From Devosia algicola (GTDB taxonomy: Bacteria; Pseudomonadota; Alphaproteobacteria; Rhizobiales; Devosiaceae): a DNA stretch of 64,000 nucleotides. Shown in pieces: positions 28,965-38,702 of the stretch. Location of the stretch: positions 2,172,001 through 2,236,000 of the forward strand of contig NZ_CP118246.1 of the NCBI RefSeq assembly GCF_028816455.1, written 5' to 3'. The notes under the pieces were generated by a model that saw only the letters and a program-made list of their open reading frames with translations, was not told the DNA's origin and ran no database searches. Made by a program: the position numbers and the translations under genes. The stretch's first letter is position 1. Each line of letters starts with the position of its first letter.

Positions 28965-28998
28965 TTGACGTTAACGATTTTTTGTTCTATTTTTGTTC
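28965..28998 (+). promoter_or_regulatory. Candidate promoter overlapped by a LexA-type box
   Basis: TTGACG at 28965-28970 and TATTTT at 28988-28993 are spaced by 17 bp and resemble a sigma-70-type promoter. The direct repeat GTTC-N7-GTTC (28984-28987 and 28995-28998, spacer TATTTTT) is exactly the form of the alphaproteobacterial LexA operator and covers the -10 element. The next gene starts at 29028. One or two such repeats are expected by chance in 64 kb, so the placement over a promoter is the main support. Confidence 0.5.
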
Positions 28999-29027
28999 TT
29001 CTTGTGGTGCACACGGGAGATGGGGAA

Positions 29028-29372
29028 ATGGCAATGCTTGGGATGACGACTCGATTGGACCAGACGCAACCACGCCCGGTAAATTGGTTTGGTCGTTCCG
29101 GTCGGGCCTATGGTCTGATCAGCGAAAGTCTTGATCAATTTCGCCTCGCTGAACGCGAACTCTATTTGATCGCCAAGGGCAGTTTGGTGCTTTGGGTTGG
29201 CTCCATGACCGAACTGGTTGTTGATCCGATGAGCCGCACCCGTTTCAAACTGGCACTTGATTGCGCCGACCGCGCCTTTCGTCTGGCAACGCCGGGCGAT
29301 GATGTTGAGCGCATGACCACCATCTGGGATCTCGAGGGTGCCGAACCCGAGGCGCGCCGTTCTGCTGCCTAA
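29028..29372 (+). CDS. Hypothetical protein, possibly SOS-controlled
   Basis: Protein of 114 aa starting at an ATG preceded by GGGAGATGGGG. The sequence has a recognisable globular pattern (NWFGRSGRAYGLI, then ELYLIAKGSLVLWVGS, then DPMSRTRFKLALDCADRAFRL) but matches no family I can name. It has no signal peptide or membrane helix. A LexA-type GTTC-N7-GTTC repeat covers its likely promoter, so it could be a DNA-damage-inducible gene. Its stop overlaps the convergent ChaC-like gene by 4 bp. Confidence 0.65.
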   Translation: MAMLGMTTRLDQTQPRPVNWFGRSGRAYGLISESLDQFRLAERELYLIAKGSLVLWVGSMTELVVDPMSRTRFKLALDCADRAFRLATPGDDVERMTTIWDLEGAEPEARRSAA

Positions 29373-29918
29373 TCCCTGTTTGCGGCCAGCAGCCTGACCA
29401 GCGCGTCAAGGCTTCGATCACGAATACCCCATTGGGCCAGATGCTCGGCGGTATTGAGCACATAATCGATATTGGCGCCTGACTGGCCCCGCGCCAGCCG
29501 TACAACGTCCGCCTGCGCTCCCAGACTAAGCTTTCCGGCATATTGTTCATGATGCTCATCAACCAGATAGGTCACGGCGCGCAGCCGCCCGCCGGTCGCC
29601 AGACTGATGGGGCGTTCAGCCTCGCGATAGACCCCGGTGATCAACTCGCGCGCCCGCAAATAGTCCAGCGTCTGCTCCCAGACAGACGGCGCCACTTCAA
29701 ACGCCATGCCCCGGCACGATCCGCCCCGCGCCAATCCGAACACCAGTCCCGGCTGCGCCTCGGTACCGCGATAGTGATGCGAAAAAATGCTCAGGCTCCG
29801 ATGCGCCCCCCAAAGCGTTGCCGGTTCAGGCTCGCAAAAATGCAAATCCCGGATTCCAGATCAGTGATCCGTATCCAAAAACCCAATAGTTTGTCGCACT
29901 GGATGGTGATTCGCTCAT
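29369..29918 (-). CDS. Gamma-glutamylcyclotransferase (ChaC-like), copy 2 (frame interrupted)
   Basis: Second ChaC-family protein, 182 aa when restored. The glutathione-binding loop VFGYGSLIWNPGF lies near the N-terminus, followed by SIFSHHYRGT and LARGGSCRG, which match minimal ChaC enzymes better than copy 1. The frame breaks at AGGCTC (29828-29833). Removing one base gives AFLRAEPATLWGAHRS. The ATG at 29918 is 8 nt after GGGTCAGG, and an ATG 6 nt earlier is possible. It is divergent from the DUF2125 gene at 30011. Confidence 0.85.
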
Positions 29919-30010
29919 CGCCATAACCTGACCCAAATTCGGTTCAAGGACACCCCCGTCGCTGATCTGTCCGGGTGGCACTGGTCCCAAAGCAAGGCTA
30001 ATACTAAACA

Positions 30011-30980
30011 ATGAAGCGAATCATCTATCTCGGCATCGCCATATTGGTCGTGGTCCTGGTCTGGTCGGCGGGCTGGTTCTATCTCGCCGGAGAAATCCGC
30101 AAAAGCATCGTATTGATGGCCGATGCCGATGGCATTGCCGCCCCGGCACTCAGCTGCGGCACCCTCGATATTTCCGGCTACCCTTTCCATTTCAACGCCG
30201 ACTGCGAGAAGGCAAGCCTGCTCAGTGGCGACATTCTCGTGACCATACCGGGCCTGCGCGTCAGCGCCCAGGTCTATCAGCCCACCCATTTGCTGGCCTC
30301 GGCTCTGGGGCCCATAACCATCGCCGATGATTTTACCGGGTCAAAAAGTGAGATCAGCTGGGACAGTTTGCAGGCCAGCCTGCGGCTTGAAGGTTGGCGC
30401 ATTGGTCGGCTCAGCATTGTCGCAGACAATCTGGCATGGACAGATGTGCTTTTCGGCCAACCCATCGCCAGCGCGCCCAAAGCCGAGTTTCATCTGCTCG
30501 ACATACCCGAGCAATATGATCCCGAACGCGGCACCGCCGCCCTGGCTCTCTATACCCAGGCAGACAATATTGTGGCGCCTGGCCTGACAATTACCGATGG
30601 CAACGCCAGCATTCAGGCAGAGCCTGTCCGGCCTGCCCGCCGACGTTCGGCTCTTGGGTGATTCCGGCCTCCTGCGCCAGATACAACAGGCCGGTGGCAC
30701 CCTCAAACTCGTCGATATCACCGCCAGCGACACCGAATCCAGCAAGCTCAACGCCAGCGGTGAACTGAGCCTTGATCCGCAGGGCCTGCTCAACGGCAAT
30801 CTCGACGTCACCTCAACCGGCGTCGTCAAACGCATCGGCCCGATGCTCGAAGAACCCTTCCGCACCCTGACATTTGGCAATGCCAGTCCCGACGGCAGCT
30901 ACACCCAAAAACTCAGCGCCCGCAGTGGCGGCATCTTTTCAGGACTCGTGCCGATCTCCAGCGTCCCGCCGCTGTTCTAG
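30011..30980 (+). CDS. DUF2125 domain protein (frame interrupted)
   Basis: Envelope protein of 322 aa when restored, with one N-terminal helix (about residues 4-24) acting as signal or anchor. The conserved start GWFYLAGEIRKSI and the cysteine pair LSCGTLDISGYPFHFNADC identify DUF2125, a family largely confined to alphaproteobacteria and without known function. The frame breaks at GAGCCT (30620-30625). Removing a C gives IQAELSGLPADVRLLG. The C-terminus VPISSVPPLF is hydrophobic. It overlaps the convergent dehydrogenase gene by 4 bp. Confidence 0.85.
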
Positions 30981-31951
30981 GCGTCATCGCCCCCGCCGTG
31001 ATCGCGCACAACGCTGTCCGGGGCGGTATCAATATCGCTCTGATGCGGACGACCAAAGTCAGGCGCCGCCGTTTCCTGCCCCGCATCAATGACCGAACGG
31101 CGAATGGCACGGGTGCGGGTAAACATCGCCTCGAGCGCCGCCCCGTCCCCGGAGCGCACCGCGCGCTGCAACACCGACAAATCCTCGGAAAATCGTCCCA
31201 GCATTTCCAGCACCGCTTCGCGATTGGTCAGGAACACATCGCGCCACATCACCGGGTCCGAGGCCGCGATTCGGGTAAAATCTCGAAACCCCGACGCCGA
31301 AAACTTGATGACCTCGGATTGTGTATCCGCTTCCAGATCCGCTACCGTCCCCACGATATTATAGGCCACCAGATGCGGAATATGGCTGGTGATCGCCAAC
31401 ACCCTGTCATGGTGTGCCGGGTCCATGGTTTCGACCTGACTACCCATGCCGCGCCAGAAGGCCGAGAGCTTTTCAACATCCGCCTGTGAGGTATCGGCAT
31501 CCGGCGTCAATACGCACCACCGCCGCATAAACAATTCGGCAAACCCCGCCGCGGGTCCCGAATGTTCCGTGCCCGCCAACGGGTGTCCGGGAATAAGGCT
31601 CACGCCCTTCGGCACCATCGGCGCCAAAATCTTGTGCACAAACGCCTTGACCGAGCCCACATCGGAAAGGATCGTCCCCGGCTCCAGAACCGGCGCAATG
31701 GTTTCCATCACTGATCCATAGGCCCCAACGGGCACGCACAGGATCACCAGATCGGCGCCGCGCACCGCCTCGGTCGCATCCAGACTATACACATCACCCA
31801 GATTGAGCGCCCGTGCCTCATCCAGCGTTTCGCTCTTGCGTGTCGCAATGGCGATGGCATCGACCAGTCCATGCCGCCGCGCCGCCAGCGCAATCGAGGA
31901 CCCGATCAGCCCGATACCGATCAGTGCGAGTTTTTTGAACGGGGCACTCAT
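30977..31951 (-). CDS. Prephenate/arogenate dehydrogenase
   Basis: NAD(P)-dependent enzyme of the TyrA family, 324 aa, converting prephenate (or arogenate) to hydroxyphenylpyruvate (or tyrosine). The Rossmann motif is LIGIGLIGSSIALA, and the catalytic histidine region is IPGHPLAGTEHSG followed by SHIPHLVAYNIVG. The ATG overlaps the TGA of the aminotransferase upstream (TGATG), so the two genes are coupled. The C-terminal 40 residues are acidic and unconserved, with no ACT domain, so feedback by tyrosine through such a domain is unlikely. Confidence 0.92.
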   Translation of the reverse strand: MSAPFKKLALIGIGLIGSSIALAARRHGLVDAIAIATRKSETLDEARALNLGDVYSLDATEAVRGADLVILCVPVGAYGSVMETIAPVLEPGTILSDVGSVKAFVHKILAPMVPKGVSLIPGHPLAGTEHSGPAAGFAELFMRRWCVLTPDADTSQADVEKLSAFWRGMGSQVETMDPAHHDRVLAITSHIPHLVAYNIVGTVADLEADTQSEVIKFSASGFRDFTRIAASDPVMWRDVFLTNREAVLEMLGRFSEDLSVLQRAVRSGDGAALEAMFTRTRAIRRSVIDAGQETAAPDFGRPHQSDIDTAPDSVVRDHGGGDDA

Positions 31952-33039
31952 CAGTCAAACACCATGTTTTTGAGAATGTCGGCCACCGCGCGCATCGCCG
32001 CTTCCGGCCCGATGGAAATGCGCAAGCCATTGGCAATGCCATAGGAGGAGCCGATCTGCCGAACGATAAGCCCCTTGGCCAGCAGCGCTTCAAAAGCCGT
32101 CTCCGCATGGGTCGGCTCGGCAAACAGCACCATGATGAAATTGGCCTGGCTCGGCACCACTCGCATCCGATTGCTGCTCAATTGCGCACTCAACCAGTCC
32201 CGCCATTGCGCATTATAGCGTGCCAGTCTGTCGGTAAACGCCGTATCGCGCGCCGCCGCCGCCGCCGCCATCTGCCCCCCCAGATTGACATTGAACGGCC
32301 CCCGGATGCGATTGAGTGCATCAACGACATGGGCAGGCCCGTACAGCCAGCCGATCCGCGCCGCCGCCAGTCCCATCTTCGAAAACGTCCTGACCATCAC
32401 CACATTGTCGCAGCCCTCGACCAGATCAACGCCCACCGAATAATCGCTCGCCGTCACATATTCAGCATAGGCGCTATCGAGCACCAGCAGCACATCGGGC
32501 GGCAGCCCCGCCTGCAACCGTTTGACCTCGCGAGCACTGAGATAGGTGCCGGTCGGATTGTTGGGATTGGCCAGGAACATGATTTTTGTCCGCGCACTGA
32601 CCGCCGCCAGCAGCGCATCGACGCTGGCGGTAAAATCGCTTTCCGGCGCCATGACAAGACGCCCGCCCGCCGCTTCTGTAACGATCGGGTAAACCGAAAA
32701 GCCATATTGGCTCATCACCGCCTCGTCGCCATCCCCAATATAGCATTGCGCCAGAAGATGCAGCAGATCGTCCGAACCATTGCCACAGACGATCCGCGCG
32801 CCGTCCAGACCATGCACCGCCGCCAGCGCCTCGCGCAAAACCGCACTGGTGCCTTCGGGATAGATCTCAAGATGCTCGCCAACCGCCTTATAGGCTTCAA
32901 TGGCGCGCGGTGACGCCCCCAGCGGGCTCTCATTGGAGGAAAGTTTTATTGCCTTCTGCCCCGCCGCAGCCTGCGAGCGGCCCGGTACATAAGGAGCAAT
33001 ATTGAGGATGCCGGGCTGCGGCTTGGGTCGATCAGTCAT
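31951..33039 (-). CDS. hisC: Histidinol-phosphate/aromatic aminotransferase (HisC family)
   Basis: Class II PLP aminotransferase of 362 aa. The N-terminal LSSNESPLGASP and YPEGTSAVLREAL match HisC, the NPNNPTGTYL loop is present, and the PLP lysine lies in TFSKMGLAAARIGW (about residue 225). Adjacency and coupling to prephenate dehydrogenase suggest a main role in tyrosine/phenylalanine synthesis, as known for hisC-tyrA pairs in alphaproteobacteria, with histidinol phosphate as a possible second substrate. The ATG at 33039 has only a weak ribosome site. Confidence 0.9.
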   Translation of the reverse strand: MTDRPKPQPGILNIAPYVPGRSQAAAGQKAIKLSSNESPLGASPRAIEAYKAVGEHLEIYPEGTSAVLREALAAVHGLDGARIVCGNGSDDLLHLLAQCYIGDGDEAVMSQYGFSVYPIVTEAAGGRLVMAPESDFTASVDALLAAVSARTKIMFLANPNNPTGTYLSAREVKRLQAGLPPDVLLVLDSAYAEYVTASDYSVGVDLVEGCDNVVMVRTFSKMGLAAARIGWLYGPAHVVDALNRIRGPFNVNLGGQMAAAAAARDTAFTDRLARYNAQWRDWLSAQLSSNRMRVVPSQANFIMVLFAEPTHAETAFEALLAKGLIVRQIGSSYGIANGLRISIGPEAAMRAVADILKNMVFD

Positions 33040-33114
33040 CAATTAATCTTGGGTTCATGCGGCCGCGCGGACCATAAGCAAAGCCCCTGCGGAACGCAAA
33101 GGAAACTGTTTTGA

Positions 33115-33846
33115 TCAAGCCGAACGTGCCGTCTGCGCGCTCAGGCCCGGCACCCGCACATATCGTTCTGCCCGCTGTCGGCGGGGAATGGCCGGAAATG
33201 CCTTCTTGCGCGCCTTGACGCAGATCACCCCGGAAAATGTCGGCCCGAACAGTCGCCCCGCCCGCTCGAAAAACCGCACGGACTTCAGCACCAGCGAGGA
33301 TTGGAACGGCGGCAGAAACAGCCCATCGCGCCACGCCACCGGCTCGAACGAATGCTCGCGCAACAGCTTTTCCATTTGCCCCGCTGAATATGGATTGCCC
33401 TGACCGAACGGGGTTGTGTCGCGTTGCGCCCAAATGCCGCGCCGCCGTGGCACCACAATGATCAATTCGCCATTGGGCGCCGTGACCCGCCACAGTTCGC
33501 GCATCAATTCTTCCGCATCGGCAATATGCTCGAAGGCGTGCACCGCAACGGTCAAATCGATCGCTGCATCGGTCAGTGGCATTTCCAGCGGATCGCACAG
33601 CACCGTGTGCGACGGCCCCTCGCGCGGCCACGCCGACGCGCCCTGCCGCTGCGGCATGAAGGCAATCACCCGCTCCGCCGTGTCGAGGCTGAAACGCAAA
33701 TAGGGCGTGGCAAATCCCAGCCCCAGCATTCGCTTGCCCGAAACATTGTCGGCCAGTTCCACAATCTGGTCGCGCACCAGCGCACGCGAAATGCGCCCCA
33801 GCGGGGATTTGTAATAGTCTATCAGGCGTTTCACGTCGCTGGTCAT
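33115..33846 (-). CDS. Class I SAM-dependent methyltransferase
   Basis: Protein of 243 aa with a SAM-binding motif I variant (LGLGFATPYLRF, about residue 42), motif II-like DPLEMPLTDAAIDLTVAVHAFEHI and a post-motif PNGELIIVVPRR. The order fits the Methyltransf_11 group. The C-terminal third contains basic segments (KARKKAFPAIPRRQRAER). It is divergent from gloB, about 100 bp away. Pairing with gloB is, I believe, recurrent in Hyphomicrobiales, but substrate and role are unknown. Confidence 0.82.
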   Translation of the reverse strand: MTSDVKRLIDYYKSPLGRISRALVRDQIVELADNVSGKRMLGLGFATPYLRFSLDTAERVIAFMPQRQGASAWPREGPSHTVLCDPLEMPLTDAAIDLTVAVHAFEHIADAEELMRELWRVTAPNGELIIVVPRRRGIWAQRDTTPFGQGNPYSAGQMEKLLREHSFEPVAWRDGLFLPPFQSSLVLKSVRFFERAGRLFGPTFSGVICVKARKKAFPAIPRRQRAERYVRVPGLSAQTARSA

Positions 33847-33949
33847 TCTTCAACTCTGCATGAGCGCACCAAACTTGTCTAATCCAAGCTTGTCATTGTG
33901 CGCCCACCTCCCTAGCTTTCAAGCCAAATCGCACAAAAGGATATGCGCC

Positions 33950-34717
33950 ATGAGTTTGATCGTTGATGTTTTTGAAGCCCGTGACGACAATTATGGCTAT
34001 CTGGTCCACGACAGCGCCACAGGCCGCACCGCCGCCATCGATGCTCCCGAGGCCAGTGCCATCAAGACCGCCCTTCTGCATCGCGGCTGGACCCTTTCCG
34101 ATATTTTCATCACCCACCACCACCTTGATCACGTCGAAGCCATCCCCGAACTCAAGCGCGATTTTGAGGTCACCGTCTGGGGCCCCAAGGCCGAGGCCGA
34201 CAAGATCGAGGGTCTCGACAAACTTCTGGCCCCCGGCGATGAGGTCATGCTCGGGCAAACCCGCTTCGAGGTGCTGACCGCCCCCGGCCATACCCTAGGT
34301 CACATTGTTTATCTGGATCGCGCCGGCGGGCATTTGTTTTCCGCCGACGCCCTGTTTTCTCTCGGAGTCGGGCGGATGTTTGAAGGGACTCCCGGCCCGA
34401 TGTGGGAAGCGCTTAAAATCCTGCGCGACCTGCCCGACGAGACTCTTGTCTATTGCGGCCATGAATATACCGAGGCCAATGCCCGCTTCGCCCTCTCGAT
34501 TGATCCCGACAATGCGGCTCTTAAAGCCCGCGCGGCCCAAGTGGCCGAACTGCGTGCCGCCGGACGTTTTACCGTCCCGGCGCACCTCGGCACCGAAAAA
34601 CAGGCCAATCCGTTCCTGCGGGCTGATGATCCAGGCCTTGCCGCCCGCTACGGTCTTAGGGATGCGCCCCCCGCCGATGTGTTCGCCGCCATCCGCAAGG
34701 GTAAGGACAACTTCTAG
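33950..34717 (+). CDS. gloB: Hydroxyacylglutathione hydrolase (glyoxalase II)
   Basis: Metallo-beta-lactamase-fold enzyme of 255 aa hydrolysing S-lactoylglutathione, the second step of methylglyoxal detoxification. The metal motif THHHLDHVEA, the histidines APGHTLGH and YCGHEYTEAN, and the Asp in FSADALFSLG are all present. The C-terminal helical glutathione-binding domain ends with NPFLRADDP. The ATG at 33950 follows AAAAGGAT. The window also holds mgsA, which makes methylglyoxal. Confidence 0.95.
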   Translation: MSLIVDVFEARDDNYGYLVHDSATGRTAAIDAPEASAIKTALLHRGWTLSDIFITHHHLDHVEAIPELKRDFEVTVWGPKAEADKIEGLDKLLAPGDEVMLGQTRFEVLTAPGHTLGHIVYLDRAGGHLFSADALFSLGVGRMFEGTPGPMWEALKILRDLPDETLVYCGHEYTEANARFALSIDPDNAALKARAAQVAELRAAGRFTVPAHLGTEKQANPFLRADDPGLAARYGLRDAPPADVFAAIRKGKDNF

Positions 34718-34799
34718 GTCCTTGCATCATCTGGCTTGAGACCGACATTGCGCTTGGGGCACCAAGCGCTTATCTGTGGGCCAACCAAGAGGACGCAAA

Positions 34800-36042
<1,243 letters not shown>

Positions 36043-36053
36043 CGCCACCGATC

Positions 36054-36779
36054 TCAGATCGAAGGTAGCGACACCCGCTTTTCTAGCCTTGCCGCCGTCT
36101 CCTTGCGTTCGCTATAGCGCGCCGTCAGATAGTCGGTCGCGCCACGATTGATCAGGGTGAACTTGACCAGTTCTTCCATCACATCGACTACCCGGTCATA
36201 AAACGACGAAGGCTTCATCCGCCCGTCTTCCTCAAATTCCTGCCAGGCCTTTGCGACCGAAGACTGGTTGGGAATGGTCAGCATCCGCATCCAGCGCCCG
36301 AGAATCCGCATCTGGTTGAGCGCATTGAACGATTGCGATCCGCCCGAAACCTGCATCAGCGCCAGCGTGCGTCCCTGAGTTGGCCGGATCGCGCCACCGG
36401 GCAACGGAATCCAGTCGATCTGCGCCTTGAGCACCGCCGACATCGCCCCATGCCGTTCGGGGCTGGTCCACACCTGCCCTTCCGACCACACCATCAGTTC
36501 GCGCAATTCCTGCACCTTGGCGTGGCTGGCGTCGGCATCATCGGGCAGCGGCAAACCATCGGCGTGAAATACTTGCACCTCTGCCCCAAACGCCTCCAGC
36601 AACTGCCGACCTTCCTCGGTCAGAAACCGGCTGTAGCTGCGCTGCCGCAGCGAACCATAAAGCATCAATATGCGCGGCTTGTGCCCGGACTGAACGACAT
36701 TCAGTTTGGCGGGGTCAGGGCGTTCAAACGCGGCTTCAACAATATTGGCAAAGTCAGACAATGCGCTTACCCGTCTCAT
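36054..36779 (-). CDS. arsH: Arsenical resistance flavoprotein ArsH
   Basis: NADPH-dependent FMN reductase of 241 aa. ArsH proteins oxidise trivalent organoarsenicals and reduce quinones or oxygen. The flavodoxin-like FMN motif [13 protein letters not shown], the [19 protein letters not shown] segment and [18 protein letters not shown] are characteristic. The ATG at 36779 overlaps the end of arsC by 26 nt. A TTG at 36761 would reduce the overlap. As last gene of the ars operon it extends resistance to methylated arsenicals. Confidence 0.93.
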   Translation of the reverse strand: MRRVSALSDFANIVEAAFERPDPAKLNVVQSGHKPRILMLYGSLRQRSYSRFLTEEGRQLLEAFGAEVQVFHADGLPLPDDADASHAKVQELRELMVWSEGQVWTSPERHGAMSAVLKAQIDWIPLPGGAIRPTQGRTLALMQVSGGSQSFNALNQMRILGRWMRMLTIPNQSSVAKAWQEFEEDGRMKPSSFYDRVVDVMEELVKFTLINRGATDYLTARYSERKETAARLEKRVSLPSI

Positions 36780-37176
36780 CAATGATGACTTCGCCATCCT
36801 CCTTGCTGAACGGCCCGATAGCGGGATTATCCAGAATATCGAGCACCATCTCGGAGGGCCGACACAGCCTTGTCCCCTTGGGGGCCACCACAAAGGGCCG
36901 GTTCAACAATATCGGGTGCGCGGCAATGGCCTCAAGTCGCTGCGCGTCGGTCACACCCGACTCGCCCAGCCCCAAATCGGCAAAGGGCGTGCCTTTCTGG
37001 CGCAACGCTTCGGCGAGCGAGAGACCCGCATTGCCCACTATTTCGATAATAGTGTCGGCATCGGGTGGCGTCCTAAGATACTCAACCACAATCGGTTCCA
37101 CCCCCGATTGGCGGATCATCGCCAGCGTGTTGCGCGAGGTCCCGCAATCGGGATTATGATAAATCGTGACACTCAT
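36754..37176 (-). CDS. arsC: Arsenate reductase, glutaredoxin-coupled
   Basis: Cytoplasmic enzyme of 140 aa reducing arsenate to arsenite. The catalytic cysteine lies in [12 protein letters not shown] (about residue 11). The substrate-binding arginines are in [18 protein letters not shown] and the C-terminus reads FSKEDGE. This is the E. coli plasmid R773 type, using glutathione and glutaredoxin. Its ATG overlaps the transporter stop by 4 nt and its 3' end overlaps arsH, so the operon is tightly packed. Confidence 0.95.
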   Translation of the reverse strand: MSVTIYHNPDCGTSRNTLAMIRQSGVEPIVVEYLRTPPDADTIIEIVGNAGLSLAEALRQKGTPFADLGLGESGVTDAQRLEAIAAHPILLNRPFVVAPKGTRLCRPSEMVLDILDNPAIGPFSKEDGEVIIDETGKRIV

Positions 37177-38630
37177 GGTTCTACCCGCTTTTGCTCATTG
37201 CGGCGCACGGCAACGCCCGTTTCGTACCAGCCCTTTGAATTATTGACGATCCAGACCACCGAGAGCATCACTGGCACTTCCACCAAAACCCCCACAACCG
37301 TTGCCAGCGCCGCGCCCGAATTGAAGCCGAACAGGCTGATCGCGGCCGCCACCGCCAGTTCAAAAAAATTCGACGCCCCGATCAGCGCCGACGGACCGGC
37401 CACGCAATGTTCTTCGCCACTAGCCCGGTTGAGCACATAGGCCAGCCCTGAATTGAAATAGACCTGAATGAGAATGGGCACAGCCAGCAACACAATGATC
37501 AGCGGCTGGGCAATGATCTGTTCGCCCTGAAAACCAAACAGCATCACCAGCGTTAGCAGCAGCGCCCCGATTGAAATCGGCTGCAGGATGGCCAGCAGCT
37601 TGTCCATTACCACCGCCCCGCCATGGGCCAAAAGCCACCGCCGCAGCATCTGGGCCGCAATAACTGGCACGATGATATAAAGCGCAACCGACAGCATCAG
37701 CGTGTCCCAGGGCACGGTAATGGCCGAGAGCCCCAGCAACAGCGCAACCAAAGGCGCAAATGCCACGATCATGATCGCATCATTGAGCGCCACCTGCGAC
37801 AGGGTAAAGTGCGGCTCCCCCTTGGTCAGGTTTGACCAGACAAACACCATCGCCGTGCACGGCGCCGCCGCCAGAATGATCAGACCGGCAATATAGCTGT
37901 CGATCTGGGCCTCGGGCAGAAGCGGACGAAACAGCCAGCCGATGAACAGCCAGCCCAATAGCGCCATCGAAAATGGCTTGACCGCCCAGTTGACGAAAAG
38001 CGTTACCCCGATGCCACGCCAGTGCCGCCCCACCTGCTTGAGCGCGGCAAAATCGATCCGCACCAGCATCGGAATGATCATCAGCCAGATCAGCACCGCC
38101 ATCGGCAGATTGACCTGCGCATATTCGAGCCCCCCAATGGCTTGAAACAGGCCGGGGATAAAATGGCCCGCGCCAATGCCCACCACAATACAGATCGCAA
38201 CCCAAAGGGTCAGATAGCGCTCAAAAATAGTCATGATACTTCCGTTGCTGCGCCGGATTAATTGGGGGGGTTCAGTGTCGACTGGGGTGCACTCGGCGTC
38301 GCAGCACGACGTCATCGTCGCAATCAGCGGCTCACACAATTCTGCCCGCCCGCCACAACAATCCTGCACCAAAAATGTCGCAAGCTCGCGAACTCGGTCG
38401 ATCACCGCCCGATAAATGATGGTCCGGCTCTGCCGTTCGGTCTCGACCAGACCCGCCCGCGCCAGAACCGCCAGATGCGTCGACATGGTGTTTTGCGGCA
38501 CATCCAAAAACCGCGCCACGTCACCCGCTGGTAGCCCCGACGGCCCATGCTTGATCAATATTCGAAACGCGTCCAGCCGCGTTGATTGCGACAGGGCAGC
38601 AAAGACATCGATAGCTTGATTTGATTCCAT
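37173..38630 (-). CDS. ArsR repressor fused in frame to Acr3 arsenite efflux permease
   Basis: One open frame of 485 aa contains two normally separate proteins. Residues 1-120 are an ArsR winged helix-turn-helix (VPQNTMSTHLAVLARAGLV) with thiol ligands CCGGRAELC, of the arsenite-sensing type with C-terminal cysteines. From residue 133 an Acr3 permease begins with its own Met (MTIFERYLTLW), with about 10 helices and the essential cysteine in AAPCTAMVFVWSNL. The junction includes seven consecutive G on the plus strand (38264-38270). With one G fewer, ArsR would stop at 38258 after 123 aa and Acr3 would start at 38234 after CGGAAGT, giving 353 aa. The separate arrangement is more likely biologically. 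Confidence 0.85.
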   Translation of the reverse strand: MESNQAIDVFAALSQSTRLDAFRILIKHGPSGLPAGDVARFLDVPQNTMSTHLAVLARAGLVETERQSRTIIYRAVIDRVRELATFLVQDCCGGRAELCEPLIATMTSCCDAECTPVDTEPPQLIRRSNGSIMTIFERYLTLWVAICIVVGIGAGHFIPGLFQAIGGLEYAQVNLPMAVLIWLMIIPMLVRIDFAALKQVGRHWRGIGVTLFVNWAVKPFSMALLGWLFIGWLFRPLLPEAQIDSYIAGLIILAAAPCTAMVFVWSNLTKGEPHFTLSQVALNDAIMIVAFAPLVALLLGLSAITVPWDTLMLSVALYIIVPVIAAQMLRRWLLAHGGAVVMDKLLAILQPISIGALLLTLVMLFGFQGEQIIAQPLIIVLLAVPILIQVYFNSGLAYVLNRASGEEHCVAGPSALIGASNFFELAVAAAISLFGFNSGAALATVVGVLVEVPVMLSVVWIVNNSKGWYETGVAVRRNEQKRVEP

Positions 38631-38665
38631 ATATCTAGATTATTCGATATATGGATACAGGTCAA
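38627..38665 (-). promoter_or_regulatory. ars operon promoter and ArsR operator overlapping the start codon
   Basis: Read on the minus strand, TTGACC (38665-38660) and TAATCT (38642-38637) are separated by exactly 17 bp. The inverted repeat CCATATATC (38627-38635) and GATATATGG (38646-38654) is perfect over 9 bp with a 10-bp spacer and encloses the -10 element. The arsR ATG (38630-38628) lies inside one arm and only 6 bp past the -10 box, with no Shine-Dalgarno sequence. The message is therefore probably leaderless and repressed by ArsR binding across the start site. Confidence 0.7.
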
Positions 38666-38702
38666 GGTGCGCCAAGGGCCGAGCCTATGCAAAATTGTGG
38701 GG

